Assembly: GCA_025936675.1 (NCBI GenBank)
Contig: JAICSX010000039.1
Coordinates: 1-21,008, forward strand
Direction of reading: 5' to 3'
Length of the DNA: 21,008 bases
Source: Sphingomonas sp.
GTDB taxonomy: Bacteria; Pseudomonadota; Alphaproteobacteria; Sphingomonadales; Sphingomonadaceae
Below the pieces are notes generated by a model, which was not told where the DNA came from, searched no databases, and saw only the letters and a program-made list of their open reading frames with translations. Within the stretch, counting starts at the first letter, position 1; each line of letters opens with the position of its first letter. Below are positions 8,489-14,905 of this stretch, in pieces. The translations under genes were made by a program, and so were the position numbers.

Positions 8489-8512
8489 CGGCCCGCCGTT
8501 GCCGGCGGGCCG
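8489..8512. terminator. hairpin between convergent phoU and pstS2
   Basis: CGGCCCGCCG, loop TTGC, CGGCGGGCCG forms a perfect 10-bp GC stem. It lies 21 bases past the phoU stop and 26 bases past the stop of the opposing pstS-like gene, so it can serve both. There is no T-run on either side, so the terminator role is inferred from its strength and position. Confidence 0.6.
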
Positions 8513-8538
8513 TCCCCGTCGCCCCAGGGGAAGCTCCG

Positions 8539-9552
8539 CTACTTGATGGTCGATCCAACGTAACCTTGGATCATTTTCACTAAACCCGCGGGTAGCGGGA
8601 CATAATCGAGGCTCAGCGCCTGCGGCTGTCCCTTGCTGAGCGCCCAGCCGAAGAACTTCCGCGCCTGCTGGCTCGAAGCTACATTCTTCGGCTGCTTGTA
8701 CATCAGCACGAAGGTGGTCGCGGCGATCGGATAGGAATTCGCACCCGGCGCATTGGTCATCACCAGGTAGAAGTCCTTCGCATGCGACCAGTCGGCCGTT
8801 GCTGCAGCAGCCGCAAAGGTCTTGGCGTTCGGCGCGACGAACTTGCCCGCCGAATTCTGCATCAACGTGTATGCCATGTGGTTCTGGAGCACGTAGGCAT
8901 ATTCGACATAGCCGATCGAATAAGGGATCTGGTTGACGTATCCCGCGACGCCCTCGTTGCCCTTTCCGCCGATCCCGCCGTTCCAGGACACGGTCGTTCC
9001 CTCGCCGAACTTTGACTTCCAGCCGGGGCTCACCTGACTGAGGTAATGGGTAAAGTTGAAAGTCGTGCCCGATCCGTCGGAACGGTGCACCGCGGTGATG
9101 GCTTTGGCGGGGAAGTGCAGGCCGGGATTGATCTTCGAGATCTGTGGGTCGTTCCACATCTTGATCTCACCGGCGTAGATTCCGGCGAGAACGGGTCCGG
9201 TCATCTTCACCTGTCCGGGGTGCGCGCCCGGGATGTTGATCACCGGGACGATGCCGCCAATGACGACGGGGAATTGGGCCAGGCCTGCGGAATTCAATTC
9301 TTCGGCCGAAAGCGGCTTGTCGGTCGCGCCGAAGTCAACGGTGCCGGCCTTGATCTGCGCGATGCCGCCGCCTGAGCCGATCGATTGGTAGTTGATCTCG
9401 TCGCCACCGGCTTTCTTGAAGTCCGATGCCCATTTGGAAAGCACCGGGTAGACGAAAGTCGATCCCGCGCCAGTGATGCTTGCATGGGCCGGAACAGTGA
9501 TCGTGGCCGCTGATGCGGTAAAAAACGCAATCGACCGAGTAAACATATTCAT
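8539..9552 (-). CDS. second phosphate-binding protein, PstS family, non-lipoprotein
   Basis: A 337-residue paralogue of the PstS at 4144. It keeps ITGAGSTFVYPVLS, FGATDKPLS and the ligand segment RSDGSGTTFNFTHYL, and most of the body aligns without gaps. The N-terminus is a classical Sec signal (about residues 1-24, ending VPAHA) with no lipobox cysteine, so it should be a soluble periplasmic protein. The ATG at 9552 is preceded on the minus strand by GGGGGA. It converges with phoU and diverges from the porin at 9854. No clear Pho box faces this gene, although the array near 9729-9772 lies about 180 bases upstream of its start. It may scavenge phosphate for PstCAB under starvation. Confidence 0.92.
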   Translation of the reverse strand: MNMFTRSIAFFTASAATITVPAHASITGAGSTFVYPVLSKWASDFKKAGGDEINYQSIGSGGGIAQIKAGTVDFGATDKPLSAEELNSAGLAQFPVVIGGIVPVINIPGAHPGQVKMTGPVLAGIYAGEIKMWNDPQISKINPGLHFPAKAITAVHRSDGSGTTFNFTHYLSQVSPGWKSKFGEGTTVSWNGGIGGKGNEGVAGYVNQIPYSIGYVEYAYVLQNHMAYTLMQNSAGKFVAPNAKTFAAAAATADWSHAKDFYLVMTNAPGANSYPIAATTFVLMYKQPKNVASSQQARKFFGWALSKGQPQALSLDYVPLPAGLVKMIQGYVGSTIK

Positions 9553-9853
9553 TGGTGGTCCCCCAAAGTGTCGGAATCGGTGGCGCGATCGCCACCATCT
9601 CGGCGCTACGCGTGCGACGCGTCAGGCCCGTGACTGGATTGTTTCGCTTTGATTGCGGCGCTCTACTGACTCCCTCGCGCCCGCTGAATTTTCACGTTTC
9701 CCTGTCCGGCGAGGCGTGCTGAAACGGCTGTAATAAAAATGTCCTGCGCTCGTCATACGCTCGTTCGGCTTGGCCGATTAGCGATTGAATCGAGTTCACG
9801 GACTCGTCGTTGAAATGCGCCCGTGGGGGGCGATGGAGAGAAGGGCCAATCGA
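9553..9853. other. 301-bp divergent intergenic region, pstS2 / porin
   Basis: This region should hold promoters for the pstS-like gene (leftwards) and the porin (rightwards). Visible in it are a 7-bp stem GGTGGCG/CGCCACC with loop CGAT at 9579-9596, in the pstS2 leader, and two ACGCGT hexamers near 9607-9620. A Pho box array at 9728-9772 faces the porin. I see no open frame of note, apart from a possible in-frame N-terminal extension of the porin from TTG 9785 or ATG 9815/9833. Confidence 0.6.
9728..9772 (+). promoter_or_regulatory. Pho box array upstream of the porin
   Basis: CTGTAATAAAAATGTCCT at 9728-9745 matches CTGTCATAAAACTGTCAC at 14 of 18 positions. It continues in an 11-bp register: TGTAATAAAAA (9729-9739), TGTCCTGCGCT (9740-9750), CGTCATACGCT (9751-9761) and a weaker CGTTCGGCTTG (9762-9772). 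Its position about 80 bases before the porin start indicates PhoB activation of that gene. It could also act on the divergent pstS2. Confidence 0.75.
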
Positions 9854-11206
9854 ATGAAAACCTTGCATCGGCTAGCCGCCGGAGCCGCGCTCGCAGCCAT
9901 TGCCGCTAGCATGGGAGCGCCGGCTGACGCCAAGCCGCGCAAGCATGCTGTCCCGCACAAGGCCGATCCCCGAGACGGCGAAATAAAGGCGCTCGAAGCA
10001 AAGATCGACGCACTGACCCAGCGTCTTGATGCCCTCGAGTCCGGTCAGCAAGCAACGGCTCAGCAGGTCCAATCGGCGCAGGCGGCAGCTGCCGCAGCGC
10101 AAACTCAGGCGGCGACTGCATTGACGCAGACGCAGGCGGCTCAGGCTCAGGTCGCCACTGTCGTCAACCAGGTGCCGCCGCTCGAGAAAGCGATCAAGAC
10201 CGGCTGGTTTGCCAACACGTCGATCAGCGGCAAAGGCTTCGTGAACATCAGCAATATTCATCATACGCGCGCCGGAATCGACCAAACCGACAACGGCACC
10301 GAAACCGAGCTGAAACGGTTCTATATTGGCGTCGACCACAAGTTCAACGACGTCTTCTCGGCCAACGTGACGACCGACTTCCGCTACAACACGAACGGCA
10401 CATCGAACGACGTGCTCGTCTATCTGAAAAAGGCGTATCTGCAGGCGAAACTCGATCCTGCGTTCATTGTGCGCGTCGGTGAAGCGGATCTCCCGTGGAT
10501 TCCGTTCGACGAAGGCCTCTACGGTTACCGGTTCGTGGAGAACGTGCTCATCGATCGTACCAAGTTCGGTACGTCGTCAGATTGGGGCGTGCATCTCCTC
10601 GGCAGCTTCGCGAACAATCTCGTGAGCTATCAGGTGTCGGCGATTAACGGTTCCGGCTACAAGACTCTGGCACGCAACTCGGACACGATCGACCTCGAAG
10701 GCAGGATCAGCGTCAATCCGATCAAGCCGATCACGCTCGCTGTCGGCGGTTATACTGGCAAGCTCGGCAAGAGCGCCGACAATGGCGCGAGCACGCACCG
10801 AGCGACGCGTTTCAATGCAATGGCCGCTTATACCGATAAGCGCATCCGCGCCGGCTTCGAATATTTTGCGGCCAAGAACTGGAGCAACGTCAACACGGTC
10901 GGGACCGACAAGTCCAACGGCTGGTCGGCGTTCGGCTCTTTTGCGTTCACGCCCCAGATCGCCGCGTTCGGGCGCTATGACTGGGTGAAGCCGAACCGGG
11001 ACACCAATTCGGCACTCCACGACCATTATTTCAACCTGGGCGTCGATTATAAGCCGCTGCCGCCACTCGACATTGCGCTCGTGTGGAAGCGCGACAGAGC
11101 GAACAATGGCTTCCTCGCGACATCAAACGGAACGATTGGGGGCCTGAACAACAGCACTAGCGGCACCTACTCCGAGGTCGGCATCTTCGGGCAATTCGTC
11201 TTCTGA
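9854..11206 (+). CDS. phosphate-selective porin, OprO/OprP family
   Basis: A 450-residue outer-membrane protein. Signal peptide about residues 1-26 (ending GAPADA). Then comes an Ala/Gln-rich heptad region (about 38-110, beginning EIKALEAKIDALTQRLDALE) predicted as a coiled coil. After it, a beta-barrel region opens with GWFANTSISGKGFVNISN, alternates polar and aromatic residues, and ends in a C-terminal Phe (IFGQFVF), the signature for outer-membrane insertion. The start ATG 9854 has GGAGAGAAGG at 9835-9844. Longer starts would spoil the signal peptide. The Pho box upstream and the adjacent pstS support a role in anion/phosphate uptake. Selectivity residues cannot be checked by eye, so a general porin of this family is the alternative. 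Confidence 0.82.
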   Translation: MKTLHRLAAGAALAAIAASMGAPADAKPRKHAVPHKADPRDGEIKALEAKIDALTQRLDALESGQQATAQQVQSAQAAAAAAQTQAATALTQTQAAQAQVATVVNQVPPLEKAIKTGWFANTSISGKGFVNISNIHHTRAGIDQTDNGTETELKRFYIGVDHKFNDVFSANVTTDFRYNTNGTSNDVLVYLKKAYLQAKLDPAFIVRVGEADLPWIPFDEGLYGYRFVENVLIDRTKFGTSSDWGVHLLGSFANNLVSYQVSAINGSGYKTLARNSDTIDLEGRISVNPIKPITLAVGGYTGKLGKSADNGASTHRATRFNAMAAYTDKRIRAGFEYFAAKNWSNVNTVGTDKSNGWSAFGSFAFTPQIAAFGRYDWVKPNRDTNSALHDHYFNLGVDYKPLPPLDIALVWKRDRANNGFLATSNGTIGGLNNSTSGTYSEVGIFGQFVF

Positions 11207-11359
11207 TCACCGCGAGGGCCAGGGCGCGGTTAAGCCCATCGCGCTCAGTCTTCACCGCGATCAATGAGGGCTGTTGAGGCAAAGCTGCTATCCCGGCAAC
11301 CGGCCTCCGAAACCTATCGGCAGTCCCCGCGTTAGCACCCCAGTCAATAGGGGTTCGTC
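11207..11359. other. intergenic region, porin to lipoprotein pair
   Basis: These 153 bp have no open frame. They should contain the end of the porin transcript and the promoter for the lipoprotein pair. The only inverted repeat I see is weak (GCGCG/CGCGC around 11223-11243), so no terminator is called. A likely ribosome binding site, TAGGGGT, is at 11348-11354. Confidence 0.4.
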
Positions 11360-11863
11360 ATGCGTAAGATCACCGTCGTTGCGGCGCTTTTAGCGCTAAC
11401 TTCTCTTTCGGCCTGTAAGACTTCCAGCGCGGCCAACAGCGTCAGGAGCGCGGGCGAGAGCGTCGCCGGCGCCGCAAGCGCCGTGCCTGGGCTCGTCAAC
11501 GTCAACCTGTCCAATGTGCTGAACAATCTCGCGCTCGATCTCAAGATCGACAAGGCCAACATCCCGATCAACGCGCAGATCCCGATCTCCGTCGCGGCGA
11601 ATGTCTGCGGTGTGTCGATCAACGTCCTGTCGATCGGTGCCGGCGGCGGCTCTAGCAAGGGCTGCACCGCGCAGACGACTTCGCCGGAGCTCGACCAGGC
11701 GGTCCAGCAGCAGCTTGCGGCCAACGGGTCGGTTGGTGGCGGCGCTCAGAGCACGACGGGTACGACCGCTGGGACGACGAGCACGACGACGCCGACCACG
11801 ACCTCGCCGACAACAACGCCAACGTCCACGACGACGCCGCAAACCACGCCTCCAAAACAATAA
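11360..11863 (+). CDS. hypothetical lipoprotein with two-cysteine core and Thr/Pro tail
   Basis: A 167-residue predicted lipoprotein: hydrophobic signal 1-18 with lipobox LSAC (Cys19). I do not recognise an established family. A core (about 45-130) begins LVNVNLSNVLNNL, runs through NIPINAQIPISVAA, then has CGVSINVL with Cys83 and a second Cys at 102, and ends with a helix-like PELDQAVQQQLAANGSVGGG. Residues 131-167 are almost pure Thr/Ser/Pro/Gly, a flexible wall- or membrane-spanning type tail. The core is repeated in the next gene, 19 bases downstream. The beta-rich two-cysteine segment resembles chaplin segments of actinobacteria by eye. Function unknown, probably exported and surface-related. 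Confidence 0.75.
   Translation: MRKITVVAALLALTSLSACKTSSAANSVRSAGESVAGAASAVPGLVNVNLSNVLNNLALDLKIDKANIPINAQIPISVAANVCGVSINVLSIGAGGGSSKGCTAQTTSPELDQAVQQQLAANGSVGGGAQSTTGTTAGTTSTTTPTTTSPTTTPTSTTTPQTTPPKQ
11755..11860 (+). repeat. low-complexity ACG/ACC tract encoding a Thr-rich tail
   Basis: An irregular trinucleotide-like tract made mostly of ACG, ACC and ACA codons, encoding the Thr/Pro/Ser tail of the first lipoprotein. On the complementary strand it gives a spurious valine-rich frame. Such tracts are prone to length variation between strains. Confidence 0.6.
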
Positions 11864-11882
11864 GCTGAACAGGAGCCGAGTA

Positions 11883-12371
11883 ATGAGTGCAGGTTCATGG
11901 AAGATCGCTGCCGCCGCGGTGACCGCTGCGGCCTTGGCAATGGCCGGGTGCAAGACGACGAACGCACCGGCGCCGGCTTCAGCCGGCCAGACGACCGAAG
12001 GCGCGCCAGCAGGCTCGACTGGGACCCCGACGGGATCGACCGGTGGGGGGACTGGCACGACCGTTCCGACGCTGGTCAGCGTCAACCTTCAAAATGTCCT
12101 CAACAACCTGTCGGTCTCGCTGAAGGTCAACCGCGACAACATCCCTGTGACCGCGCAGGTCCCGATCGACGTTGCCGCAAGCGTATGCGGCGTCTCCGTC
12201 AGCGCGCTCGCCGCTTCGGCCGCCAACGGCCACGCGACCTGCACGGCGACCACGACGACACCGCAGCTGACCCAGGCGGTGCAGCAGCAGATCGCGTCCG
12301 GCGGATCGGTGACGGGCGGTCCCCAGACGATGGGCGGCACGCCCGCGACGACAACCAACAATATGATCTGA
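11883..12371 (+). CDS. hypothetical lipoprotein, tandem paralogue of the preceding gene
   Basis: A 162-residue predicted lipoprotein with signal 1-22 and lipobox MAGC (Cys23). The core (about 64-149) aligns with that of the upstream gene with one gap and, by eye, more than half identical residues: LVSVNLQNVLNNL, NIPVTAQVPIDVAA, CGVSVSAL with Cys102, second Cys120, and PQLTQAVQQQIASGGSV. Here the low-complexity Gly/Thr/Ser linker lies before the core (about 28-62) instead of after it. The start ATG has AGGAG at 11871-11875, so the pair probably forms one operon. Function unknown. Confidence 0.78.
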   Translation: MSAGSWKIAAAAVTAAALAMAGCKTTNAPAPASAGQTTEGAPAGSTGTPTGSTGGGTGTTVPTLVSVNLQNVLNNLSVSLKVNRDNIPVTAQVPIDVAASVCGVSVSALAASAANGHATCTATTTTPQLTQAVQQQIASGGSVTGGPQTMGGTPATTTNNMI

Positions 12372-12373
12372 TC

Positions 12374-12782
12374 TCAGTCGGAGGCGCCGAGCACAGCCTT
12401 GAGCGCCTCCTCGACCTCGCCCAGCGTATAGGGTTTCTGAAGTCGCGGGCGGTCTGCCATTTGTCAGGCATGTCCCAGTCGGCGTAGCCGCTGGTTAGTA
12501 CGAACGGCACATTTCGGGAGGCAAGCGCCTCGCACAGAGGAAAGACGCGCTCGCCGCGGATATGCACGTCGAGCAGGGCGGCATCGATCTTTTCGGATGC
12601 GATCAGCTGACGGCCGATCGCTATATTCGGCGCCGGGCAATCGCTGTGCAGCCCAGCTCTTCGAGCAGATCGGCAGTGAACGGCCCAACGACCGGCGAAT
12701 CCTCAACAATCAGGATGCGCTTTGCAGTGGGGCCGGGGGTGCTCTTCTGCTTCGGCTTAGTGGACGAACCTTGCGACGACAT
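12374..12782 (-). pseudogene. single-domain response regulator with two frameshifts
   Basis: A CheY-like receiver protein of about 135 residues, readable only by changing frame twice. It starts at ATG 12782 (MSSQGSSTKPKQK), inside the 3' end of the LytTR regulator gene. The first segment has RILIVEDSPVVGPFTADLLEELGC. Near 12638 the frame must gain one base to continue as PAPNIAIGRQLIASEKIDAA, then LLDVHIRGERVFPL (the phospho-acceptor Asp), VPFVLTSGYADWDMPDKW. Near 12457 it needs one more base to finish as RPRLQKPYTLGEVEEALK (the conserved Lys) and stop at 12376-12374. Both lesions are single missing G/C bases in short runs. Every key receiver residue is present, so this is either a recent pseudogene or a pair of sequencing errors. 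Confidence 0.75.
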
Positions 12783-13560
12783 CGCGGTAGGAACGCGAGA
12801 CCTTCACCTGCGCTCCAGAATCCAACACAAGAAAGCATTCGCCGTTGGTGTGCGGCTTGACCTGGCGCACCAGGTCGAGGTTGACGATCGTGGAGCGATG
12901 AACGCGCTGGAAACGTCGCGGGTCGAGCCGTTTCTCCAGGTCCTTCATCGTTTCACGGAGGATCAAGGTGTTGTCGCCAGTCTGGATGCACATATAGTCG
13001 CCGGCGGCGTCGATCCGCTCGATCGTGTCGACATCGACGCGGAAAATCTGCCCCTGGTCCTTGATGTTGATCATCTTCTCGTAGCGATTGGCGGCATGCG
13101 CGTCGGGTGTGGCATCGGCGAGCTCCTCGGCGGCCTCGGGTGCGTGCTCGGCAAGCGCCTCCTTGAGACGCTCTGATTCTTCGGCGCTCCGCTTTTCGTT
13201 GAGGCGCTGGCGGACCCGGTCCATGGTCGCAGCAAGGCGGTCCTCGTCGACGGGCTTCATTAGATAATCGACTGCCTGGGCGTCGAACGCTCGGAGCGCA
13301 TGCTCGCCATAAGCTGTGACGAAGACAAACAGAGGCGGCTCGACGTCCATCAGGCCCTGGATCACCGAAAAGCCGTCGAAGCCAGGCATTTGGATATCCA
13401 GGAAGACGAGATCGGGCTTGTGCGTCTTGATCTGGCGGATCGCTTCGCGGCCGTTCGCGGCGGTGGCGACTATCTCGACATCGTCGAAGGCCTGCAATCT
13501 CAGCTGCAGTCCCTGCGTTGCGAGGGGTTCGTCGTCGACCAAAATGGTCCGGATGGTCAT
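12757..13560 (-). CDS. LytTR-family response regulator
   Basis: A 267-residue DNA-binding regulator. The receiver domain (about 4-120) has LVDDEP, phospho-acceptor D55 in FLDIQMPG, VTAYGEHAL and the Lys in DYLMKPVDEDRL. A charged linker (about 130-165) leads to a LytTR domain (about 168-265) with RVDVDTIERIDAAGDYMCI, RFQRVHRSTIVNLDLVRQV and VKVSRSYRDVV. It is the partner of the kinase that precedes it on the same strand; stop and start overlap (TAATG). Its 3' end overlaps by 26 bases the start of the frameshifted receiver gene, indicating a three-gene operon. Regulated targets are unknown. Confidence 0.92.
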   Translation of the reverse strand: MTIRTILVDDEPLATQGLQLRLQAFDDVEIVATAANGREAIRQIKTHKPDLVFLDIQMPGFDGFSVIQGLMDVEPPLFVFVTAYGEHALRAFDAQAVDYLMKPVDEDRLAATMDRVRQRLNEKRSAEESERLKEALAEHAPEAAEELADATPDAHAANRYEKMINIKDQGQIFRVDVDTIERIDAAGDYMCIQTGDNTLILRETMKDLEKRLDPRRFQRVHRSTIVNLDLVRQVKPHTNGECFLVLDSGAQVKVSRSYRDVVARFVH

Positions 13561-14729
13561 TAGGCCTTGTCTCCGGTCTCGTAAGGAATTTCGATGATAA
13601 CGCTGAAGCCCCCGCGCTCGTTCTTTCTGCTCTCGAAACGATGTGCCGCGCCATAGGCCTGCGACAGCCGGTCGCGAATATTCGCCAGTCCGACCCCGGT
13701 AGACGGGCTCGCAGCGATGTCGCCGTCGCCATTGCCATTGTCGGCAACCTCGATGCGCACCGCCTGTCCCTCGCGCGCGGCGGTGATCCAGATGTCGGCG
13801 CCGTTCTCAGCAGGCGTCACCGCATATTTGATCGCATTCTCGATGAGCGGCTGGAGCAGAAGCGAAGGCAAGCGCGCTCCGATCGTCTCCGGTTCGATCC
13901 GGAAGTGCGGCCTCAGGCGGTCCTCAAACCGCATTTTCTCGATCTCCAGGTACAGCTTCAGAGTCTCGACTTCCTGCGCCAGCGTGACCTTGCCGGCAGG
14001 CTCATTAACCAGCGTGTAACGCAGGAATGAGGAGAGCCGCGCAAGCATCGCATTGGCGCGCTCGGTCTGCTTCAGCAACACAAGCGTCGAGATCGAGTTC
14101 AAAGTGTTAAACAGGAAGTGCGGATTGAGCTGGTACCGAAGCATTGCCAGCTGGGCAGTGGATGCCTGGCCTTCGAGCTTCTCGCGCTGCCGGATCTCTT
14201 CTTCGAGCAAGAGGAAATAATTGATTCCGTAATAAAGCGCAGTCCATGCGGCCAGGATCGCAAATTCGAGGATGATTGCCCCGAGATATTGGACGCCTGC
14301 GGGCCGGAACTCAGGCTTCAGGAAGGTTGCGTAACTCCATGTTTCGATGATCGAGAAAGTGGCGGACGCAAGCACGACCGTGGTCAGCGAAAGCACCAGC
14401 GTCCAGACAGGCTTCATTCGGATGAGGCGCCGGTACAGCGACGCCATGAGGAGCGTCAGCGAGTAACCGGTCGCCGTCAACAGTAAGGTATGGACGAGGA
14501 ACATCCAGCCCATGCTGTTGGCGAAGCCCGAAAGCGACCGAAGGAAGAAATAGCCGCTCCAGCCGATCGACTGAAGAATCCAGAATGCGCGGTTCTTGTC
14601 GTCGAAGAAAGGGCGGTCCAGCCCCATGCCTCGGGCGATCGGTTCGGCGGGCGACAAGATCTTCGGCGATTCGTTCACAGGCCTTTGCGGGGCCGCTCGC
14701 CGGTCGAGGGTCGCGCTGTCGGTCGCCAT
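13560..14729 (-). CDS. LytS/YehU-type sensor histidine kinase
   Basis: A 389-residue membrane histidine kinase (His_kinase family, Pfam PF06580 type). Four hydrophobic segments lie at about residues 48-68, 73-97, 107-128 and 144-175. A short coiled coil follows (EEEIRQREKLEGQ), then the phospho-accepting H204 in YQLNPHFLFNTLNSIS. The ATPase part has LLLQPLIENAIKYAV, VADNGNG and GVGLANIRDRL. It phosphorylates the LytTR regulator encoded just downstream. The ATG at 14729 is preferred on composition. A TTG at 14771 would add 14 residues, and neither has a clear ribosome binding site. The stimulus cannot be inferred, as no sensory domain beyond the membrane part is visible. Confidence 0.9.
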   Translation of the reverse strand: MATDSATLDRRAAPQRPVNESPKILSPAEPIARGMGLDRPFFDDKNRAFWILQSIGWSGYFFLRSLSGFANSMGWMFLVHTLLLTATGYSLTLLMASLYRRLIRMKPVWTLVLSLTTVVLASATFSIIETWSYATFLKPEFRPAGVQYLGAIILEFAILAAWTALYYGINYFLLLEEEIRQREKLEGQASTAQLAMLRYQLNPHFLFNTLNSISTLVLLKQTERANAMLARLSSFLRYTLVNEPAGKVTLAQEVETLKLYLEIEKMRFEDRLRPHFRIEPETIGARLPSLLLQPLIENAIKYAVTPAENGADIWITAAREGQAVRIEVADNGNGDGDIAASPSTGVGLANIRDRLSQAYGAAHRFESRKNERGGFSVIIEIPYETGDKA

Positions 14730-14905
14730 GGGCCGGGATATAGAGGCGCCGCCCAGCCATTGCGAGCGCAAGGAGCAATTTGGCGGTAAGATAACTCAGG
14801 TTAACAACACAGGCCTGATCTAGGGCTGAAAATTTACAGGCCTTAACTCCGCTTCAACTCTCTTTGGATAAGCCGGGCGCGCAAGAGGTGGGAACGGCCG
14901 CGCGG
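14730..14905. other. divergent intergenic region, LytS-type kinase / GGDEF-EAL gene
   Basis: This 176-bp region carries start signals for both divergent genes. It contains a direct repeat ACAGGCCT at 14809-14816 and 14836-14843, 27 bases apart, and a palindromic GTTAAC at 14800-14805. An AT-rich stretch around 14829-14835 may be promoter-associated. None of these is a recognised operator. Confidence 0.4.

Noticed and set aside
9579..9596. GGTGGCG/CGCCACC hairpin in the pstS2 leader considered as a riboswitch or terminator
   Set aside because: It is a single 7-bp stem with no T-run and no recognisable aptamer architecture. It is recorded only as part of the intergenic description.
9553..9720. 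Possible Pho box facing the minus-strand pstS2
   Set aside because: The best minus-strand candidates (AGTCACGGGCC TGACGCGTCGC) have only partial half-sites and no A-tract unit, far weaker than the three called sites.
11396..12085. Long minus-strand frames opposite the lipoprotein pair, including a valine-rich stretch
   Set aside because: They are the complement of Thr-codon-rich tracts and lipobox genes with clear signals on the plus strand. No ribosome binding site or family motif is visible.
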